The translations under genes were made by a program, and so were the position numbers. From positions 1,426,001 through 1,490,000 of the forward strand of contig CAVWKG010000016.1 in NCBI GenBank assembly GCA_963755375.1: a stretch of DNA of 64,000 nucleotides. The letters run 5' to 3'. Positions within the stretch are counted from its first letter, which is position 1; every line of letters starts with the position of its first letter. Below, piece by piece: positions 60,473 to 64,000 of this stretch. The stretch is from Bog-473 sp963755375. Its GTDB lineage: Bacteria > Actinomycetota > Acidimicrobiia > Acidimicrobiales > RAAP-2. The notes below the pieces were generated by a model. That model was given only the letters and a program-made list of their open reading frames with translations. It made no database searches and was not told where the DNA came from.

Positions 60473-61741
60473 GTGACCGTCCGTAGCCGGGCCAAGCACC
60501 GCATCCGCAGGAAGAAGCTCGGTCGTCCGTTCACTCGCCTCTGGCTCGGCTTTACGACGGCCAGCTCCGGGGATGGAATGACGACCGGGGCGGTTCCGCT
60601 CCTTGCCGTCACCGTGAACCCCCACCCACTGGCCGTCTCGACCGTGGTGGCTGCGGACAGCCTTCCCTGGCTCCTGCTGGCTCTCCCCGCCGGCGCGTTC
60701 GCTGACAAGTTCCCACGCGGCCCGCTCATGGCCATCACCAACATCCTGCGTGCGGCCGCCATCTTGGTCGGAGCATTCCTCATCCTGAGCGACCGGATGA
60801 CTCTCGGGGTCTTGATCCTCGTCGTACTCGTCAACGCGGGTGGGCGAGCAATCTATTACTCCTCGCTACAGGCCGCCGTGCCCGATCTCGTGCCATCCGA
60901 CGCTCTCGAATACAGCAACGGCGTTCTCGTCAGCACCGAGGAGGCCACCGAGCGACTGGCCGGACCGGTCGTGGGAACCTGGCTCTTTGCCATGAACAAG
61001 GCGGTGCCCTTCTTCGCCGACGCGATTGCGTTGGCGTTGTCCTCCCTTCCGTTCGTCGGCTTCCGCTCGAAGGCTCCCAGGTCCGACGACTCCCCGCCGT
61101 CTATCTGGGAGGGTGTCCGGTTCTTGTGGAACGACCGCCGCCTGCGCATCCTCATCCTGATGGTGGCCTGCCTCTCCGCTCTCCAGGGAATGGAGTCCGG
61201 GGTTCTCGTACTGCTGGCCACGACGAAGTGGGGAGTCCGCGAGGGCGCCTACGGACTCTTCATCGCGGCAGGCGCGGCCGGGAGCCTCCTCGGCAGCCTC
61301 TCGGCCAACCGGTTGGTAAGGCGGTTCGAAAGCGCCCCGACGCTGATCGGCGTCGCCGTCGTCTCCGGCGTCGGCTACCTGATCATGGCCGCCGCACAGG
61401 GCTGGCAGCTGGCGGGCCCCGCCTTTGTGCTGGTCAGCTCTGCCGTCGGCATCGGAGCCGTCGTGGCGAACGCGCTCCGTCAGAGGGTGACTCCTGCCGA
61501 GGTGATGGGACGGGTCGGTGCGGCGTCCCGCGGCATCGTCTGGGGCGCCACCCCGATCGGCGCCCTCGTCGCCGGGGGCCTGGCCGCCCTCTATGGCCTC
61601 CGGTTGCCGTTGGTGCTTGCAGGGATACTGCAGTGCGTGGTCGCGCTGCTCCTGGCCCGCCCCCTCCTCCGGAGTCTCCAAAAAGACGCCTCCCGGCCCG
61701 CGAGGCCGCTCGACCCCTCCCCGAACGGTCCGGCCCGATGA
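60473..61741 (+). CDS. MFS exporter, MFS_3 (EntS / macrolide-efflux-like) type
   Basis: A ~422-residue, 12-helix major facilitator. FTRLWLGFTTASSGDGMTTG and AADSLPWLLLALPAGAFADK with FPRGPLM (motif A-like) are typical of the MFS_3 group that holds enterobactin exporters and macrolide efflux proteins; NAGGRAIYYSSLQAAVPDLV, YSNGVLVSTEEATERLAGPV follow the same group. Exports a drug, siderophore or other small molecule using the proton gradient; substrate unknown. GTG 60473 is chosen for the AGGGGGCGG just upstream; GTG 60449 is in frame. The long structured leader suggests inducible expression. Confidence 0.87.
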   Translation: MTVRSRAKHRIRRKKLGRPFTRLWLGFTTASSGDGMTTGAVPLLAVTVNPHPLAVSTVVAADSLPWLLLALPAGAFADKFPRGPLMAITNILRAAAILVGAFLILSDRMTLGVLILVVLVNAGGRAIYYSSLQAAVPDLVPSDALEYSNGVLVSTEEATERLAGPVVGTWLFAMNKAVPFFADAIALALSSLPFVGFRSKAPRSDDSPPSIWEGVRFLWNDRRLRILILMVACLSALQGMESGVLVLLATTKWGVREGAYGLFIAAGAAGSLLGSLSANRLVRRFESAPTLIGVAVVSGVGYLIMAAAQGWQLAGPAFVLVSSAVGIGAVVANALRQRVTPAEVMGRVGAASRGIVWGATPIGALVAGGLAALYGLRLPLVLAGILQCVVALLLARPLLRSLQKDASRPARPLDPSPNGPAR

Positions 61742-61937
61742 TTCCCGTCGCCGACCGCGGAAAGACCCTGTTCAGGCAGGGCGCAGCCTTCACTTAGGCA
61801 CGAATTCGAAGGGCGGCCCCGATCCGATCCTCGTAGGCACGGGCAATCTCAAGTCTTGAACAGATTCCGCCGATATCTGGGAGGTGTTCGGGGATGGCAA
61901 GCGGTCCGTCCGGCCGACCACGGAGTCGGTGGGCGCC

Positions 61938-64000
61938 ATGGACGCGACGAAAGCTCTCGATGTCGATCCCGTCGGTGCGGACGCCCACCCTGTTCCTACC
62001 GAGAACAGCCCTGCGACCCCTGACCTCGATCGGTCACGCTGGCGTTTCGTTGCCGCCGTCTATGGCTATTCAGCGCTCCTGGCCCTCCTCGCCACCGCCC
62101 TCTGGCTGAAAGGCCCGATTCACGGCCTCGCGCCCATACGAGTCCTCATCCCTCAGGGCGCCATGTTCGCCGTCGTCGGCGCGCTGTGGATCGTCGCCGA
62201 TCGTGTGCCGGTGCAGCTGCCGTTCCGCGGCGTCACCTACGGGTTGATGTTCAACGACGTGCCGTTGCTCTTCGGGCTGGTGTTTCTCTCCCCGAACCTC
62301 CTCATTCTCTGCGCGGTCTGCACCACTGCTTTCATCTGCGCCGTCCTGCGTCGGCAGGCGTTGATGAAGATCACCTTCAACGTCGCGTCGGCTGCGTTTG
62401 CGACGGCATTGGCCGCGACGGTCTACCGCGAGCTCCTGGGGGCTCACGGCCCGGACAGCCTCCTCGGCTGGGCGGCGGCGGCGGCGGCCATGGTAACCAG
62501 TCAGGTCACGATGTCGCTCACGATACGGGTCATCGCCCTGTTGAGCGGCCAAAAGGCGAAACAGCGTACCGGCCTCATCCTGGTGGCGATTCAGGCGATG
62601 CTGATGGCGGCGAGTGTCTGCCTCGGTCTTGCCTTCCTTGATGCGGCCTTGCACAACGCGTGGACGATCTTGCCCCTGGTGGTTGTAGCCAGCCTGATCA
62701 TCGTGGCCTTTCGGTTGTACGCCAAGCTCCGCATTCGTTTCTTGTCCCTGCAGCACCTCTACGACTTCAGCCGGACCATGAGCACGGCAAACCTCGAGCC
62801 CTCCTCCATGAGCGTCGACGTCCTCAAGGAGGTGTGCACGGTTCTGCGCGCCCGCAAGGCCGAGCTGATCCTGGCCGAGCCTTCGGGGATCCCCCGCCGC
62901 ATCTCCTTCACCGACCGTGGCGCGTCCGGCATCGAGCCGATCACCCTGGACGAGGCCTCGATCGTGTCGCAAGCCATCGCCACCGGCGAGGCGTCGTTGC
63001 ACCACACGCCCGCTCACGAGCCGGCCTCGGTCGACCAGATCGCCGGCGAGTACCACGACGCCCTCGTCGCTCCCCTCATGAATCGCCACACCCCCATTGG
63101 TGCCATCGTCGCCCTGGACCGGGACGAAGATCTGGACAGTTTCGACGAGGACGACCTCCGCCTCTTCGAGACGCTCGTCGCCCACGCCAGCACCAGCCTC
63201 GAGCGCGCCCGGCTCGTGGAGGAGCTGCGCTACGAGGTCGACTCCAAGTCGCACCAGGCCACCCACGACATGTTGACCGGTCTGCCCAACCGGATCCTTT
63301 TCTTGACCCGCGCTGCCGCTGCCCTGAGCGAGAGCGGCGGGGCGGCGATTGTGTTGCTCGACATCGACCGCTTCAAGGACGTCAACGACACGCTCGGTCA
63401 CGCCATCGGTGACCGACTCCTATGCGAAATCGCCGAGCGTCTCCTCCGCGCCGTCTCGGGCCAGGCCACGGTGGCCCGCCTCGGTGGCGACGAGTTCGCC
63501 CTCGTCATCGCGGACGTGACCGATCCGGCGCGCGCGATCGAGATTGTGCACGAGCTCAACGTCGAGATGCAGAAGCCCATCAAGATGGACGGCCTCACCC
63601 TGGCCGTCACCGCCAGCACCGGCATCGCCATGGCACCGGAGCACGGTGACGACGTGGCCCTCCTGCTGCAGCGGGCGGACATCGCCATGTACGTGGCCAA
63701 GGAGCACCGCGGCACGGTGGAGGTGTACTCGGTCGAGCACGACCAGAGCATGCAGCGCTGGCTCATGCTCGGCGGCCTCCTGACGCACGCGCTCGAGGCC
63801 GGGACGGAGCTCAGCCTGATGTACCAGCCGATCGGGGACGTCCAGTCCCGGGAGATTGCGTACGTCGAGGCCCTCTGCCGCTGGAATCACCCGGTCGAGG
63901 GGTTCATCCCACCGGAGGAGTTCATCGGCATCGCCGAGCAGATGGGCCTGATTCCGCAGATCACCGACTTCGTCCTGAACGAGGGCTGCGCCCAGCTGGC
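61938..64000 (+). CDS. Membrane GAF-GGDEF-EAL protein, 3' end outside window
   Basis: The frame is open from ATG 61938 (GTG 61929 also in frame) to the window end, 687 codons. Residues ~35-255 hold seven or eight membrane helices (MASE-like); ~275-430 a GAF domain; ~445-600 an intact diguanylate cyclase with RLGGDEF (~515) and DIDRFKDVNDTLGHAIGD; from ~615 an EAL phosphodiesterase begins (LMYQPIGDVQSREIAYVEAL then CRWNHP) and is cut off. It makes and/or degrades c-di-GMP in response to a membrane or GAF-sensed signal. ~200 bases after the MFS gene; probably its own unit. Confidence 0.92.
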   Translation, partial: MDATKALDVDPVGADAHPVPTENSPATPDLDRSRWRFVAAVYGYSALLALLATALWLKGPIHGLAPIRVLIPQGAMFAVVGALWIVADRVPVQLPFRGVTYGLMFNDVPLLFGLVFLSPNLLILCAVCTTAFICAVLRRQALMKITFNVASAAFATALAATVYRELLGAHGPDSLLGWAAAAAAMVTSQVTMSLTIRVIALLSGQKAKQRTGLILVAIQAMLMAASVCLGLAFLDAALHNAWTILPLVVVASLIIVAFRLYAKLRIRFLSLQHLYDFSRTMSTANLEPSSMSVDVLKEVCTVLRARKAELILAEPSGIPRRISFTDRGASGIEPITLDEASIVSQAIATGEASLHHTPAHEPASVDQIAGEYHDALVAPLMNRHTPIGAIVALDRDEDLDSFDEDDLRLFETLVAHASTSLERARLVEELRYEVDSKSHQATHDMLTGLPNRILFLTRAAAALSESGGAAIVLLDIDRFKDVNDTLGHAIGDRLLCEIAERLLRAVSGQATVARLGGDEFALVIADVTDPARAIEIVHELNVEMQKPIKMDGLTLAVTASTGIAMAPEHGDDVALLLQRADIAMYVAKEHRGTVEVYSVEHDQSMQRWLMLGGLLTHALEAGTELSLMYQPIGDVQSREIAYVEALCRWNHPVEGFIPPEEFIGIAEQMGLIPQITDFVLNEGCAQL

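Noticed and set aside
60421..60486. 21-codon ORF (MRGPVDLHAGG...) overlapping the MFS start
   Set aside because: Ribosome binding site is too far (about 14 bases) and the sequence looks non-coding; the 60227 micro-ORF is much better supported.
1..64000. CRISPR arrays, phage, transposons, toxin-antitoxin or restriction systems
   Set aside because: No regularly spaced repeats beyond the short tandem repeats listed, and no transposase, integrase, phage structural or defence gene was recognised.

Overview
The window is a GC-rich, densely coded chromosomal segment with many GTG starts and four-base stop/start overlaps (GTGA, ATGA). It comes from an actinomycete-type bacterium. The closest guess is an uncultured member of the Acidimicrobiia or a neighbouring class of Actinomycetota. 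Reasons are a secreted protein carrying tandem GYWLVASDGGVFAFG-type repeats, the actinobacterial families DUF2630, DUF3039, DUF7144 and DUF6325, a PimB-like mannosyltransferase, class II ribonucleotide reductase, and a Lon protease. No phage, plasmid, transposase or CRISPR signal was seen; the window looks like core chromosome with a few decayed genes.

Region 1 (1-8.6 kb): a partial secreted protein, DinB and VOC proteins, an anchored extracytoplasmic protein, an ArsR remnant, then a tight unit of two membrane proteins (the second frameshifted), a NarL-type histidine kinase and its response regulator, followed by a PAP2 phosphatase and a SulP anion transporter. Region 2 (8.7-18.2 kb): lipid kinase, PPK2 and a P-type cation ATPase, then small membrane/SHOCT/DUF1269/DUF6325 proteins that look like an envelope-stress or energy-storage cluster, a glucoamylase remnant and a DHA2 drug exporter. 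Region 3 (18.6-28.6 kb): two large secreted repeat proteins flank nrdJ and glpK. nrdJ has a near-consensus promoter followed by two NrdR-box-like sites 32 bp apart.

Region 4 (28.8-43.3 kb): a translationally coupled SDR / QueA-like / SufR-like unit, ACT protein, PlsC, SMP-30, then a leftward gene string (aminotransferase, LLM protein, ROK kinase, SRPBCC protein, PimB-like glycosyltransferase, Cys-cluster protein, thioredoxin-like and zinc-ribbon proteins, PH/SHOCT protein), a rhodanese, an NHL-repeat protein and an ASCH protein. Region 5 (43.4-50 kb): a secreted protein, tRNA-Met(CAU), a large multi-membrane protein, DUF2630, Lon and DUF3039.

Region 6 (50-59.5 kb): two ABC importers, one for a carbohydrate or glycerol-phosphate-like substrate (ATPase, two permeases, binding protein) and one for sulfate (binding protein, CysT, CysW, CysA), separated by a PAS protein with a degenerate GGDEF domain. 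Region 7 (59.5-64 kb): a long non-coding stretch with spaced TTGCAA repeats, stem-loops and an eight-codon Arg-rich leader ORF (MRRRNRWL) ahead of an MFS_3-type exporter, then a membrane GAF-GGDEF-EAL protein cut by the window end. The MFS leader, which looks like an antibiotic-type attenuator, and the nrdJ control region are the most interesting signals. No wholly new multi-gene system could be demonstrated by reading alone.
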